From the NCBI GenBank assembly GCA_965227645.1, contig OZ245773.1, forward strand, positions 2,852,001-2,916,000: DNA of 64,000 bases. Reading direction: 5' to 3'. Numbering within the stretch: the first letter of the stretch is position 1; each line of letters begins with the position of its first letter. This document shows positions 17,602 through 26,711 of the stretch, piece after piece. The translations under genes and the position numbers were made by a program. The DNA is from Flavimaribacter sp024343425 (GTDB lineage: Bacteria > Pseudomonadota > Alphaproteobacteria > Rhizobiales > Rhizobiaceae). The notes under the pieces were generated by a model that was not told where the DNA came from, searched no databases, and was given only the letters and a program-made list of their open reading frames with translations.

Positions 17602-18392
17602 CCGTAGACCAGTTCCGACTGCGCCGGCTCGGCCACTTTCACCGAGACGCCTGCGACCTTGCACAACTCGGCGATTTCGTCCGGCGGCGGCGCGTCGGTG
17701 ACGAAATAGTCCATCTCCGAGATATGGCCGATCTGGACGGGCGCCCGCCGCTCGAATTTCGTCGCGTCGGCGACCAGGATCTTCTTGCGCGCCTGGGCGA
17801 GAATCGCCTGGGCGACACGCACCTCGCGATAGTCGAAGTCGAGAAGCGCGCCTTCCTCGTCGATCGCCGAGGCGCCGATGATCGCGTAGTCCACCTTGAA
17901 CTGGCGGATGAGGTCGATAGCCGCCGCGCCGACAATGCCGCGATCGCTCTTGCGGACCATGCCGCCGGAAATCACCAGTTCAACGCCGGGCGCCTCCGAC
18001 AGGATCATCGCAACATTCAGGTTGTTGGTGATGACCATAAGCCCCTCATGACGGGTCAGGGCGCTGGCCACGGCTTCCGTGGTGGTGCCGATATTGAGGA
18101 TAAGCGAAGCATTGTCGGGGATCAGTTCAGCGACTTTTTCACCGATCCGAACCTTGCCGCCGGCGGCGATTTCGCGCCGCGACTGGTAGGCGAGGTTAAC
18201 CGTATTGGACGGAAAAACCGCGCCGCCATGCACGCGATGCAGAATTTCCCTGTCGCATAAATCATTGAGATCCTTGCGAATTGTCTGCGGCGTCACGTCA
18301 AACCGCGTCGCGAGAGAATCCACCGTCACCCGGCCTTCACGACGGGCAGTCTCGAGAATATCCATTTGTCGGGGTGGTAGTAACGGCTGCAT
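17598..18392 (-). CDS. glpR: DeoR-family repressor of the glycerol regulon
   Basis: The 264-residue protein has a DeoR winged helix (MDILETARREGRVTVDSLATRF, split; then DVTPQTIRKDLNDL) followed by the sugar-phosphate-sensing DeoR C-terminal domain with NIGTTTEAVA and ISGGMVRKSDRGIVGA. Residues such as LHRVHGGAV are diagnostic of DeoR/GlpR. It is coupled to glpD and divergent from glpV, so it probably represses both directions and responds to glycerol 3-phosphate, as GlpR does. Confidence 0.93.
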   Translation of the reverse strand: MQPLLPPRQMDILETARREGRVTVDSLATRFDVTPQTIRKDLNDLCDREILHRVHGGAVFPSNTVNLAYQSRREIAAGGKVRIGEKVAELIPDNASLILNIGTTTEAVASALTRHEGLMVITNNLNVAMILSEAPGVELVISGGMVRKSDRGIVGAAAIDLIRQFKVDYAIIGASAIDEEGALLDFDYREVRVAQAILAQARKKILVADATKFERRAPVQIGHISEMDYFVTDAPPPDEIAELCKVAGVSVKVAEPAQSELVYG

Positions 18393-18409
18393 TGTATCTC
18401 CTGAACGAC

Positions 18410-18473
18410 TTTCGGATAATTGCGATATTTTTCGATAATTTCAATAAGAGACTCTATTGACTTTCGTTAATTT
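18410..18473. promoter_or_regulatory. Repeated GlpR-type operator motifs between glpR and glpV
   Basis: Three direct copies of a motif close to TTTCG-N-TAATTT occur at 18410-18421 (with one extra base), 18430-18441 and 18462-18473, with a further TTTCGCATTTT half copy starting at 18472. The core TTCGATAA at 18431-18438 is also the centre of the E. coli GlpR operator. Their position in the divergent glpR/glpV promoter region supports a role as GlpR sites. Confidence 0.6.
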
Positions 18474-18551
18474 TCGCATTTTGGTTGCGTTTGGATGTTC
18501 GACGGTTGCGGAGACCCGCGCCGACAGATCCAGCTTTAGGGAGGAGCACTT

Positions 18552-20291
18552 ATGAGAAAGTTTCTCATGGCCTCGGCGGCTGCCGTGGCCTTAAACTATT
18601 GGGCGTTGCCCGCGCAAGCCGACATGGCCGCTGCGGAAAAATGGGTCAATGACGAATTCCAGCCTTCGGTCCTGTCCGTGGACGAGCAGATGGCCGAGAT
18701 GGAATGGTTCATGAAGGCGGCCGAACCCTTCGCCGGCATGGAAATCAACGTGTTGTCGGAAGGCATTCCGACCCATGACTACGAATCCAAGGTCCTGACC
18801 AAGGCCTTTGAGGAAATCACGGGCATCAAGGTTAACCACCAGATCCTCGGCGAAGGCGAAGTGGTGCAGGCCGTGCAGACGCAGATGCAGACCGGTCGCA
18901 ACCTCTACGACGCCTACGTCAACGATTCCGATCTGATCGGCACGCATTCCCGGCTGCAACTGGCCGTCAACCTGTCGGACTGGATGATCGGCGACGGCAA
19001 GGACGTCACCAATCCCGGCCTCGATCTCGAGGACTTCATGGGCATCAGCTTCACGACAGGCCCGGACGGCGACCTCTACCAGCTGCCCGACCAGCAGTTC
19101 GCCAATCTGTACTGGTTCCGCAAGGACTGGTTCGACCGGCAGGATCTGAAGGACCAGTTCAAGGCGAAATATGGCTACGACCTCGGCGTTCCGGTCAACT
19201 GGTCCGCCTATGAGGACATCGCCGAATTCTTCTCCGAAGACGTCAAGGAAGTCGACGGCGTCACCATCTACGGCCACATGGACTACGGCAAGCGCGCGCC
19301 CGACCTCGGCTGGCGCATGACCGACGCCTGGCTGTCGATGGCCGGAACGGGAAGCAAGGGCGAACCGAACGGCGTGCCGATCGACGAATGGGGCATCCGC
19401 ATGGAGGCTGGATCCTGCAACCCGCAGGGCGCAAGCGTGTCGCGCGGCGGCGAAACCAACGGCCCCGCCTCGGTTTACGCCATCAGGAAATGGGACGAGT
19501 GGCTCCGCAAATACGCGCCGCCCGGCGCCGCGGATTACGACTTCTACCAGTCGCTGCCGGCGCTGGCGCAGGGCAACGTCGCCCAGCAGATTTTCTGGTA
19601 CACGGCGTTCACGGCCGATATGGTCGCCCCGAAAAGCGACGGCAACAACACGGTGGACGACGAAGGCAATCCACTGTGGCGCATGGCCCCCTCGCCGCAC
19701 GGCCCCTACTGGAAGGAAGGCCAGAAGGTCGGCTACCAGGACGTGGGCTCCTGGACGATCCTGAAATCCACGCCGACCGATCGCGCCAAGGCGGCATGGC
19801 TATACGCGCAGTTCGTCGTCTCCAAGACCGTGGACACGAAGAAATCGCATGTGGGCCTCACCTTCATCCGCGATTCCACGGTTCGGGGACCGAGCTTCAC
19901 CGAGCGCGCGCCGAAGCTGGGCGGTCTCGTCGAGTTCTATCGCTCGCCGGACCGTGTGCGCTGGTCGCCGACAGGCATCAACGTGCCCGACTATCCGAAG
20001 CTCGCCCAGATCTGGTGGCAGCAGATCGGTGACGTGAACTCCGGCGCCTTCACGCCGCAGGAAGCCATGGACCGCCTCGCCGAGGAAATGGACGTCACCA
20101 TGGCCCGCATGCAGCGCGCCGACGAGCAGGGCAACGTCTATGGCGGCTGCGGACCGAGGCTCAACGAGCCGAAGGATCCATCCGAATGGCTCGGCAAGCC
20201 GGATGGCCCGAAGGCCAAGCTGGAGAACGAGAAGCCGCAGGGCGAAACAGTCAGCTACGACGAGCTCGTCGCACGCTGGAAAGAGCAGTAA
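18552..20291 (+). CDS. glpV: Glycerol ABC transporter, periplasmic binding protein
   Basis: The 579-residue protein has a Sec signal (residues 1-23, ALPAQA cleavage). The large size, the body segments ITGIKVNHQILGEGEVVQAVQ and GWRMTDAWLSMAGTGSKGEPNG (split) and the C-terminal DELVARWKEQ match the rhizobial glycerol-binding protein GlpV, much larger than ordinary sugar-binding proteins. GGGAGGAGC lies just before the ATG. In the described R. leguminosarum operon the order is glpSTPQUV; here glpV comes first, right beside the glpR operators and before an attenuator-like hairpin, which would allow more binding protein than membrane components. Confidence 0.9.
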   Translation: MRKFLMASAAAVALNYWALPAQADMAAAEKWVNDEFQPSVLSVDEQMAEMEWFMKAAEPFAGMEINVLSEGIPTHDYESKVLTKAFEEITGIKVNHQILGEGEVVQAVQTQMQTGRNLYDAYVNDSDLIGTHSRLQLAVNLSDWMIGDGKDVTNPGLDLEDFMGISFTTGPDGDLYQLPDQQFANLYWFRKDWFDRQDLKDQFKAKYGYDLGVPVNWSAYEDIAEFFSEDVKEVDGVTIYGHMDYGKRAPDLGWRMTDAWLSMAGTGSKGEPNGVPIDEWGIRMEAGSCNPQGASVSRGGETNGPASVYAIRKWDEWLRKYAPPGAADYDFYQSLPALAQGNVAQQIFWYTAFTADMVAPKSDGNNTVDDEGNPLWRMAPSPHGPYWKEGQKVGYQDVGSWTILKSTPTDRAKAAWLYAQFVVSKTVDTKKSHVGLTFIRDSTVRGPSFTERAPKLGGLVEFYRSPDRVRWSPTGINVPDYPKLAQIWWQQIGDVNSGAFTPQEAMDRLAEEMDVTMARMQRADEQGNVYGGCGPRLNEPKDPSEWLGKPDGPKAKLENEKPQGETVSYDELVARWKEQ

Positions 20292-20318
20292 TTACCCCTC
20301 ATCCGGTAATTGCGCGCA

Positions 20319-20366
20319 CGGGTCCGGCGTCTCCTCCCCTTGGATCGCGCCGGGCCCGCATTTTTT
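20319..20366 (+). terminator. Hairpin with T-tract between glpV and glpS (attenuator-like)
   Basis: Arms 20319-20329 (CGGGTCCGGCG) and 20348-20358 (CGCCGGGCCCG) form an 11-bp stem with one G-U wobble and an 18-base loop, followed two bases later by six T. It lies inside an operon whose genes downstream have no other obvious promoter, so partial termination (lowering glpSTPQU relative to glpV) is likely. Confidence 0.7.
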
Positions 20367-20408
20367 GGAGAATCATTCGAGTGCGGAAGCGTTGGATGCG
20401 AGGCGTAA

Positions 20409-21482
20409 ATGACGCTTGAGTTGCGAAATGTGTCGAAAAAGGTCGCGGGCGACGACTGGATCTACCCGATCGATCTCGTTTTGGAGAGCGGTCGCTTCAA
20501 CATGCTGCTCGGCACCACGCTCGCCGGCAAGACCACCCTCATGCATCTGATGGCCGGACTGGAAAAGCCGACGGAAGGCGAGATCTGGTTCAAGGGCGCC
20601 GACGTCACCGGCGTGCCTGTGCAGGCCCGCAACGTCTCGATGGTCTACCAGCAATTCATCAACTATCCGAACATGAGCGTTTTCGACAATATCGCCTCGC
20701 CGCTTCGGGTCGCCGGCGAAAGCCGCGACGAAATCAAGCGGCGCGTGGGCGAGATGGCCGAACTGCTGAGGATCTCGGCGATGCTCGATCGCCGTCCGTC
20801 GGAACTCTCGGGCGGTCAGCAGCAGCGAACCGCCATGGCCCGGGCGCTCGTCAAGGATTCCGAGCTGATCCTGCTCGACGAACCGCTCGCCAATCTCGAT
20901 TTCAAGCTGCGCGAGGAACTGCGCGACGAGCTGCCGCGGATCTTCGCCAACCGCGACTGCGTGATCGTCTACGCCACCACCGAGCCTTCGGAAGCCCTGC
21001 TTCTGGGCGGCTTCACCGCAGCGCTCGACAAGGGCCGCCTCGTGGATTCTGGTCCAACGGGCTCGATCTATCGCCACCCCGCCAACATAACCAGCGCCAG
21101 GGTGTTCTCGGAACCGCCGATGAACACGGCCAGGGTGACGAAGAGCGGCGAGCGCGTGACCTGGACGGATGGCGTGAGCTGGCCGGCGGGCGGCGACCTG
21201 CCCGACGGGGACTACACATTCGGCATTCGTCCGCACTACGTTCTGCCGTTTCGCAAAAGCGAAAACGCCGTGCCGATCGAAGGACAGATCGTGGTCGCCG
21301 AACTGAGCGGTTCGGAGAGCATGGTTCATTTCGAGGTCTTTGGGAACGACTGGGTGTCGCTGTCTCACGGCGTCCATCCGTTCGAAACCGGCGCGACGGC
21401 GACGCTTTACGCAGAACCCGAACACGGCATGTATTTCGACGCAGACGGCCGGCTCGTCGGCGCAACCGGTCTGGCGGGCTAA
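20409..21482 (+). CDS. glpS: Glycerol ABC transporter ATPase with degenerate H-loop
   Basis: The 357-residue ATPase has Walker A GTTLAGKT (residues 35-42; the usual PSGCG is replaced), Q-loop MVYQQFINYP, an intact signature LSGGQ (133-137) and Walker B LILLDE (153-158) with D-loop ANLD. The switch histidine is missing: YATTEPSEAL (188-197) has Thr191 where VTHD would place His. A C-terminal regulatory-type beta domain follows. This matches GlpS of the rhizobial glycerol importer. It pairs with glpT 5 bp downstream, whose defects are complementary. Confidence 0.9.
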   Translation: MTLELRNVSKKVAGDDWIYPIDLVLESGRFNMLLGTTLAGKTTLMHLMAGLEKPTEGEIWFKGADVTGVPVQARNVSMVYQQFINYPNMSVFDNIASPLRVAGESRDEIKRRVGEMAELLRISAMLDRRPSELSGGQQQRTAMARALVKDSELILLDEPLANLDFKLREELRDELPRIFANRDCVIVYATTEPSEALLLGGFTAALDKGRLVDSGPTGSIYRHPANITSARVFSEPPMNTARVTKSGERVTWTDGVSWPAGGDLPDGDYTFGIRPHYVLPFRKSENAVPIEGQIVVAELSGSESMVHFEVFGNDWVSLSHGVHPFETGATATLYAEPEHGMYFDADGRLVGATGLAG

Positions 21483-21486
21483 GATC

Positions 21487-22563
21487 ATGGCGCGCATCAG
21501 ACTGACCAACCTGGCGCACAGCTACCGGCCCGATCCCGTGTCGGACGCCGACTGGGCGCTGAAGGAACTCAATCTCGAATGGGACGATGGCGGCGCCTAC
21601 GCGCTGCTCGGCCCGTCGGGATGCGGCAAGACCACCCTGCTCAACATCATTTCGGGATTGCTGACGCCGACGCATGGCAGCGTGTTGTTCGGCGACGAGG
21701 ACGTGACGCTATTGCCGACCGAAAAGCGCCATATCGCGCAGGTTTTCCAGTTTCCCGTCGTCTACGACACCATGACGGTCTACGACAATCTGGCCTTTCC
21801 GCTGCGCAACCGCGGTGTCGACGAGGCGACGGTGCGCGCGAAGGTCGCCGAGATCGCCGAGATGACCGATCTGACCGCGATGCTGGACCGGCGCGCCTCG
21901 GGCCTGACGGCGGACGGCAAGCAGAAGATATCGCTCGGGCGCGGCCTGGTGCGCACCGACGTCAACGCGATCCTGTTCGACGAGCCGCTGACGGTCATCG
22001 ATCCGCATCTGAAATTCCAGCTGCGCTCCAAGCTCAAGGAACTGCACAATCGCATCGCCAACACGATGATCTACGTGACGCACGACCAGACGGAAGCTCT
22101 CACCTTCGCCGACAAGGTCGTCGTCATGAATGTCGGCGAAGTGGTGCAGATCGGCACGCCGGAAGAACTGTTCGAAACGCCGCAGCACGTCTTCGTGGGT
22201 CATTTCATCGGCTCGCCCGGAATGAACGTCATCCCCTGCGACGTGGAAAACGGCGCGGCATTCATCGACGGCGTGCGCGTTGCGACCGCAAACGAAGCCG
22301 ACGCCGCTGTCACGAAAGGCGAACTCGGCGTGCGGCCGGAGTTCGTCACGTTCTCGGATGACGGTCTGGAGGCGAAAGTGGTCAAGGTGTCGGACGCCGG
22401 GCGGTTCTCGATCGTCGAGACCGTGTGTCACGGCAAACCGGTCAAGCTGGTGGCGCCGGAAGGCGCGTCCATTCCCTCGGAGACGACCAGGCTGGCCTTC
22501 AAGCCCGACAACACGCGCATATACGTCGACGGCTGGCTCGCCGGCGCGAGGGGGGCGGCATGA
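21487..22563 (+). CDS. glpT: Glycerol ABC transporter ATPase with degenerate signature motif
   Basis: The 358-residue ATPase has canonical Walker A GPSGCGKT (42-49), Walker B AILFDE and switch His199 (YVTHDQTEA). Its signature LSGGQ is replaced by LTADGKQ (140-146) and the D-loop reads LTVIDP instead of LSNLD. A C-terminal OB-type domain (GVRPEFVTFSDDG) follows. The start ATG 21487 is 5 bp after glpS, and its stop overlaps the glpP start (ATGA). With GlpS it should form one consensus and one degenerate ATP site. This is not the E. coli GlpT antiporter. Confidence 0.9.
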   Translation: MARIRLTNLAHSYRPDPVSDADWALKELNLEWDDGGAYALLGPSGCGKTTLLNIISGLLTPTHGSVLFGDEDVTLLPTEKRHIAQVFQFPVVYDTMTVYDNLAFPLRNRGVDEATVRAKVAEIAEMTDLTAMLDRRASGLTADGKQKISLGRGLVRTDVNAILFDEPLTVIDPHLKFQLRSKLKELHNRIANTMIYVTHDQTEALTFADKVVVMNVGEVVQIGTPEELFETPQHVFVGHFIGSPGMNVIPCDVENGAAFIDGVRVATANEADAAVTKGELGVRPEFVTFSDDGLEAKVVKVSDAGRFSIVETVCHGKPVKLVAPEGASIPSETTRLAFKPDNTRIYVDGWLAGARGAA

Positions 22564-23423
22564 ACAAGACCGTCAATCACAAGGCGTGGTTCTTCGTCCT
22601 TCCGGTGCTGCTGCTCGTGGCCTTCAACGCCATCGTTCCGCTGATTACCGTCGTCAACTACTCGGTTCAGGAGACCTTCGGCGACAACGTCTTCTTCTGG
22701 TCGGGCATCACCTGGTTCGAGGATGTGCTGCAATCGCCGCGTTTCCACGCGGCGCTCGGACGGCAACTGGCCTTCACCTTCACGATCCTCGTGATCGAGG
22801 TTCCGCTGGGCGTGGCGATCGCGCTCGCCATGCCGCGCAAGGGCATATGGGTTTCAGTGTGCCTCGTGCTGATGGCGATGCCGCTGCTGATCCCCTGGAA
22901 CGTCGTCGGCGCGATGTGGAACATCTTCGCGCTTCCCGAAATCGGACTGCTCGGCAAGACGCTGAATTCGCTGGGTTTCGACTACAATTACACCCGCCAG
23001 CCCGGGGCGGCCTGGTTTACGCTGGTGATGATGGACGTCTGGCACTGGACCTCGCTGGTCGTGCTGCTCGCCTATGCCGGCCTTGTCTCCATACCGGACG
23101 CCTACTACCAGGCGGCGCGCATCGACGGGGCAAGCCCTTTCGCGATCTTCCGCTACATCCAGCTGCCGAAGATGAAACGGGTGCTGACGATCGCGATCCT
23201 GCTGCGGTTCATGGACTCCTTCAACATCTACACCGAACCCTCCGTGCTGACCGGCGGCGGCCCCGGAAATTCGACGACGCTGCTCTCGATCGATCTCGTC
23301 AAGATCGCGCTCGGGCAGTTCGACCTTGGGCCGGCGGCGGCCATGTCGCTCGTCTATTTCCTGGTGATCCTGCTGATGAGCTGGATCTTCTACACCCTGA
23401 TGACCCGGAACGAGGAGAATTGA
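22560..23423 (+). CDS. glpP: Glycerol ABC transporter permease 1
   Basis: The 287-residue inner-membrane protein has six predicted hydrophobic segments and the MalF-type EAA loop YYQAARIDGASPFAIFRYIQ (about residues 183-202) that contacts the ATPase. YTEPSVLTGGGPGNSTTLLS is a further mark of this permease family. It overlaps glpT by four bases and is followed by glpQ after 4 bp. Confidence 0.92.
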   Translation: MNKTVNHKAWFFVLPVLLLVAFNAIVPLITVVNYSVQETFGDNVFFWSGITWFEDVLQSPRFHAALGRQLAFTFTILVIEVPLGVAIALAMPRKGIWVSVCLVLMAMPLLIPWNVVGAMWNIFALPEIGLLGKTLNSLGFDYNYTRQPGAAWFTLVMMDVWHWTSLVVLLAYAGLVSIPDAYYQAARIDGASPFAIFRYIQLPKMKRVLTIAILLRFMDSFNIYTEPSVLTGGGPGNSTTLLSIDLVKIALGQFDLGPAAAMSLVYFLVILLMSWIFYTLMTRNEEN

Positions 23424-23427
23424 CGCA

Positions 23428-24228
23428 ATGAGACGCTTCTCCTGGCTGGTCCCGACGATCTACATCCTTTTCCTGATGCTGCCGATCTACTGGCTGGTCT
23501 CGATGTCCTTCAAGACGACCAACGAGATCCTCGGCTCCTTTACGCTCTGGCCGCAGCAATTCACGCTTGCCAACTACCGGGTGATCCTGACCGATCCGAC
23601 CTGGTATATGGGCTACGTCAATTCGCTGATCTACGTGACGTTGAACACTGTGCTGTCGGTCGGCGCCGCCCTGCCCGCGGCCTACGCCTTCTCGCGTTAT
23701 CGGTTCCTCGGCGACAAGCACCTCTTCTTCTGGCTTCTGACCAACCGGATGGCGCCGGCGGCGGTGTTCGCCCTGCCCTTCTTCCAGCTCTATTCGGCGG
23801 TCGGCCTGTTCGACACCCATCTGGCGGTCGCGCTGGCCCACACGCTCTTCAACATTCCGCTCGCCGTCTGGATCCTCGAAGGCTTCATGTCCGGCGTGCC
23901 GAAACAGCTCGACGACACGGCCTATGTCGACGGCTACTCGTTTCCGCGCTTTTTCGTGCGGATCTTCATTCCGACGATCGCGTCCGGCATCGGCGTCGCA
24001 GCCTTCTTCTGCTTCATGTTCTCCTGGGTGGAGCTGCTGCTCGCCAAGACGCTGACCGCCGTCGCCGCCAAGCCGATCGCGGCGACCATGACGAAGACCG
24101 CGTCCTCATCCGGCTATGAGCTGGGGCTCTTGGCGGCGGCCGGAACGCTGACGATCATTCCGGGCGCGATCGTCATCTATTTCGTACGCAACTATATCGC
24201 CAAGGGCTTTGCCCTGGGCCGAGTGTAA
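23428..24228 (+). CDS. glpQ: Glycerol ABC transporter permease 2
   Basis: The 266-residue MalG-type permease has a short cytoplasmic N-terminus, six hydrophobic segments and the EAA-like loop LDDTAYVDGYSFPRFFVRIF (about residues 156-175). It forms the membrane channel with GlpP. The name follows the rhizobial transporter operon and should not be confused with the E. coli phosphodiesterase GlpQ. Confidence 0.92.
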   Translation: MRRFSWLVPTIYILFLMLPIYWLVSMSFKTTNEILGSFTLWPQQFTLANYRVILTDPTWYMGYVNSLIYVTLNTVLSVGAALPAAYAFSRYRFLGDKHLFFWLLTNRMAPAAVFALPFFQLYSAVGLFDTHLAVALAHTLFNIPLAVWILEGFMSGVPKQLDDTAYVDGYSFPRFFVRIFIPTIASGIGVAAFFCFMFSWVELLLAKTLTAVAAKPIAATMTKTASSSGYELGLLAAAGTLTIIPGAIVIYFVRNYIAKGFALGRV

Positions 24229-24237
24229 GGAGCCGTC

Positions 24238-24561
24238 ATGGAAGACGCCGTCATGTTCAGCGTTCAGTGGTGGACCGAACCGCTCGGCACCTGGATGGCC
24301 TGGACCCGCGCAACGATCGCCTTCTTCCTGTTCGTTTTCGGCTGCATCGCCCTGATGGGCGCCTGGGAGTATTTCAGCCCCGGCGGCAATCCGCGGCACG
24401 GCGTGTTCGCGCTGGAGACGACCCGCGGCGACCGGCTTTTCATCACCCTGATCGGCTGCGCCTTCATCTTTATCGGCTGGCTCTATTTCTTCGGCGCGCC
24501 CCTGTGGTGGCCGCTCGGCGTGTGCGTGCTGTGGGCGCTCTTCGTCTTCAGCCTGGTGTGA
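24238..24561 (+). CDS. glpU: DUF2160 small membrane protein of the glycerol transporter operon
   Basis: The 107-residue protein has about three hydrophobic segments (residues ~24-46, 70-86 and 90-107) with the conserved GGNPRHGVFALETTRGDRLFI loop (split around residue 50). It is the DUF2160 partner found in rhizobial glycerol operons; its precise role in transport is not known. AAGGAG lies six bases before ATG 24238. Confidence 0.85.
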   Translation: MEDAVMFSVQWWTEPLGTWMAWTRATIAFFLFVFGCIALMGAWEYFSPGGNPRHGVFALETTRGDRLFITLIGCAFIFIGWLYFFGAPLWWPLGVCVLWALFVFSLV

Positions 24562-24574
24562 GCGACGGGCGCGC

Positions 24575-25414
24575 TCAGCCTTCGGCTCTGGATTCGGTCA
24601 GAAGCCCGTGAATCGCGTCGAGCGCCTTCCTGACCGGCGGATCGTGCCGGGCGTCGTGGTGGCACACAAGCCACTCCTCATGGGTGAGTTCCTCGATCGG
24701 ATCGGAAATCCGCATCAATCCCTGTTCGCCATTGGCCGCGAAACAGGGCATGACGATGCGGCCCACGCCCGCCAGGGCAAGGTCCAGCGCCAGCCGCGCA
24801 TCGCTTGCCGTCGTCACGATGTCGTCGGCGTGACTGGCTTTCAGCCACCGGTCCGACGGCGTGGTCGCCGACCCTTGAGCGATCGTAACGAAACCGGACA
24901 CGTCCGGCCCGGCTGCGTAGACCGCGTGGCGTATGACGTGGGTGCGCCGCCCGGCGAGCCAGGCCTGCTCCGGCCGGCGATTGCGTATCCCGATATCCGC
25001 TTCGCGCCGGGCTATGTCTACGGTCGCGTTGGAGGCGAGGAATTCCGGCATCCATTCATCGTCGCCCGACCAGAACCTCGATATGTTTCTCGCCAGAAAG
25101 CGCGAGGTCCACATGCCGGCGGTAATGCGTACGCGCGGCAGGCTACGCTCTTCAGAGGTCCAGCGGCCCAGCCTGGCTGCGAGCGTCCGCAAGCTCTCCG
25201 CTTCGTCGACCAGCAGCCTGCCTTCCGCAGTCAGGCGGTAGCCTTTCCTGCCGCGATGAAAGAGCCGCCTGCCAGTTCGTCGTTCCAGTTCGGCCATGCG
25301 CCGGCTGAGCGTCGGCACGCTTGATCCGGTCACGCGCGCGGCACCGGCAAGCCCAGAGGCGTCGGCCACCGCAAGGAACATGAAAACGTCGTCGAGACTG
25401 AGGTTTTGTTTCAT
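24575..25414 (-). CDS. LysR-family transcriptional regulator
   Basis: The 279-residue protein has the LysR winged helix (LSLDDVFMFLAVADASGLAG, residues 4-23; then TGSSVPTLSRRMAELERRTG) and a short substrate-binding domain with ADIGIRNRRPEQ. I start it at ATG 25414, which begins the conserved helix; the frame extends 28 codons upstream without similarity. It converges with glpU (13 bp) and need not regulate glycerol genes. Target and inducer are unknown. Confidence 0.85.
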   Translation of the reverse strand: MKQNLSLDDVFMFLAVADASGLAGAARVTGSSVPTLSRRMAELERRTGRRLFHRGRKGYRLTAEGRLLVDEAESLRTLAARLGRWTSEERSLPRVRITAGMWTSRFLARNISRFWSGDDEWMPEFLASNATVDIARREADIGIRNRRPEQAWLAGRRTHVIRHAVYAAGPDVSGFVTIAQGSATTPSDRWLKASHADDIVTTASDARLALDLALAGVGRIVMPCFAANGEQGLMRISDPIEELTHEEWLVCHHDARHDPPVRKALDAIHGLLTESRAEG

Positions 25415-25714
25415 TTTTGAAAATTGGATTTCAAATTCCGTTTCTGTGCAGCCCTTTATAACGCCTTTATAATAGCAGACATCATCCGATATTCTCAATA
25501 TTGAAAGATATGCTCATGCTGGCAGGTCATGTAAGGCAGTGCGTCGCCACGCCCGAAACCGGGAGCCGGACAGAAGCGGACATGATCCGACGACGCATCG
25601 AAAGCCGCAAAAGATGGAGAAGAAAGGCGCGGCTCCTGAGGCTGCGCGCGGCCCTGTTCGGAAGGCGCAAGGAAAGAGGTCGGAAGGCCAGACTCAGCCT
25701 TCACTTTTGGGCCC

Positions 25715-26599
25715 TCACCCTTTCCGCTTGGCGGCGATCTTGATCCGTTCGCGATGCAGCGCGAACAGTCCTGCTCCGACGATCAGAACGATCCCGACAG
25801 CGACGTTGAGCCGGAGCGCTTCGCCGAACACGAATATCCCGATCGTCGAGGAAAAGACGAGCTGCAGATAGGCGAAGGGCTGGATGGCCGAGGCTTCCGC
25901 CGCCTCGTAGGCCCGGATCATGAAATAATGGCCCGCCATGCCGGTCACGCAGAGACAGGCGAGAAGCATCCAGTTGAACAGGCTCATCGGCTCCCAGAAA
26001 AACACCCCGATCGCCGTCGCCACCACGGCGCCGACCGTGCCCGTCCAGAAGAAGCTGGTCGCCGTGTCGTCCTTGCGGGCGGCGTAGCGGTTGAGCAGCC
26101 CGTACAGCGCGAACATGAAAGCAGCCAGCAGCGGAATGGCCGCATAGGGCGAGAACGCGCCGAAGCCGGGCTGCAGGATGATCAACACGCCAATGAACCC
26201 GACGCCAATCGCCGTCCAACGCCGCCAGCCGACATGTTCGCCCAGCACCGGGCCGGACAGCGCGCCCACAAGCAGCGGATAGATCGCGAAGATGGCGTGG
26301 CTCTCGACAAGGCCGAGATAGACGAAGGCCATCACCATGACGATGATTTCCAGCGCCAGCAGGGCGCCGCGCAGGATCTGTATGAGCGGCTGCGACGTGC
26401 GCGCGGCGGCTGCTATGGAGCCTTTCTGGCGGCGCGCGATCGCCATCACGAAAAACGCGAAGAACCAGTAGCGGACCATGACGATCATCGGCGTGTTGGT
26501 GACCTCGGCGAGATGCCGGGACAGACCATCCTGGGAGGCGAATATGAGGGTGGTCGCCACCATCAGCCACATGCCGCGGCGTGTGTCGTTGGTGATCAT
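25715..26599 (-). CDS. EamA-family (drug/metabolite) transporter
   Basis: The 294-residue protein has ten hydrophobic segments in two EamA repeats (the first about residues 10-138, the second about 150-283). Marks include MVRYWFFAFFVMAI, LLVGALSGPVLGEHVGWRRW and the parallel FSSTIGIFVFGEALRLNVAVG in the second half. Such proteins export or exchange metabolites across the inner membrane; the substrate is unknown. Confidence 0.9.
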   Translation of the reverse strand: MITNDTRRGMWLMVATTLIFASQDGLSRHLAEVTNTPMIVMVRYWFFAFFVMAIARRQKGSIAAAARTSQPLIQILRGALLALEIIVMVMAFVYLGLVESHAIFAIYPLLVGALSGPVLGEHVGWRRWTAIGVGFIGVLIILQPGFGAFSPYAAIPLLAAFMFALYGLLNRYAARKDDTATSFFWTGTVGAVVATAIGVFFWEPMSLFNWMLLACLCVTGMAGHYFMIRAYEAAEASAIQPFAYLQLVFSSTIGIFVFGEALRLNVAVGIVLIVGAGLFALHRERIKIAAKRKG

Positions 26600-26711
26600 A
26601 TCGAGTGGGCGCCGAACTGAAGTGCAGAGGGGTGTTTCATGGTGCGATTACGGAAGTCTTTTGAATTTCCGCCAGCCTGGCGGAGTTAAACCGAAGCATG
26701 CACACATATCG

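Noticed and set aside
21487..22563. Reading GlpT as a non-functional ATPase because of its broken signature
   Set aside because: Walker A, Walker B and the switch His are intact, and the partner GlpS supplies a normal signature, so the pair should work.
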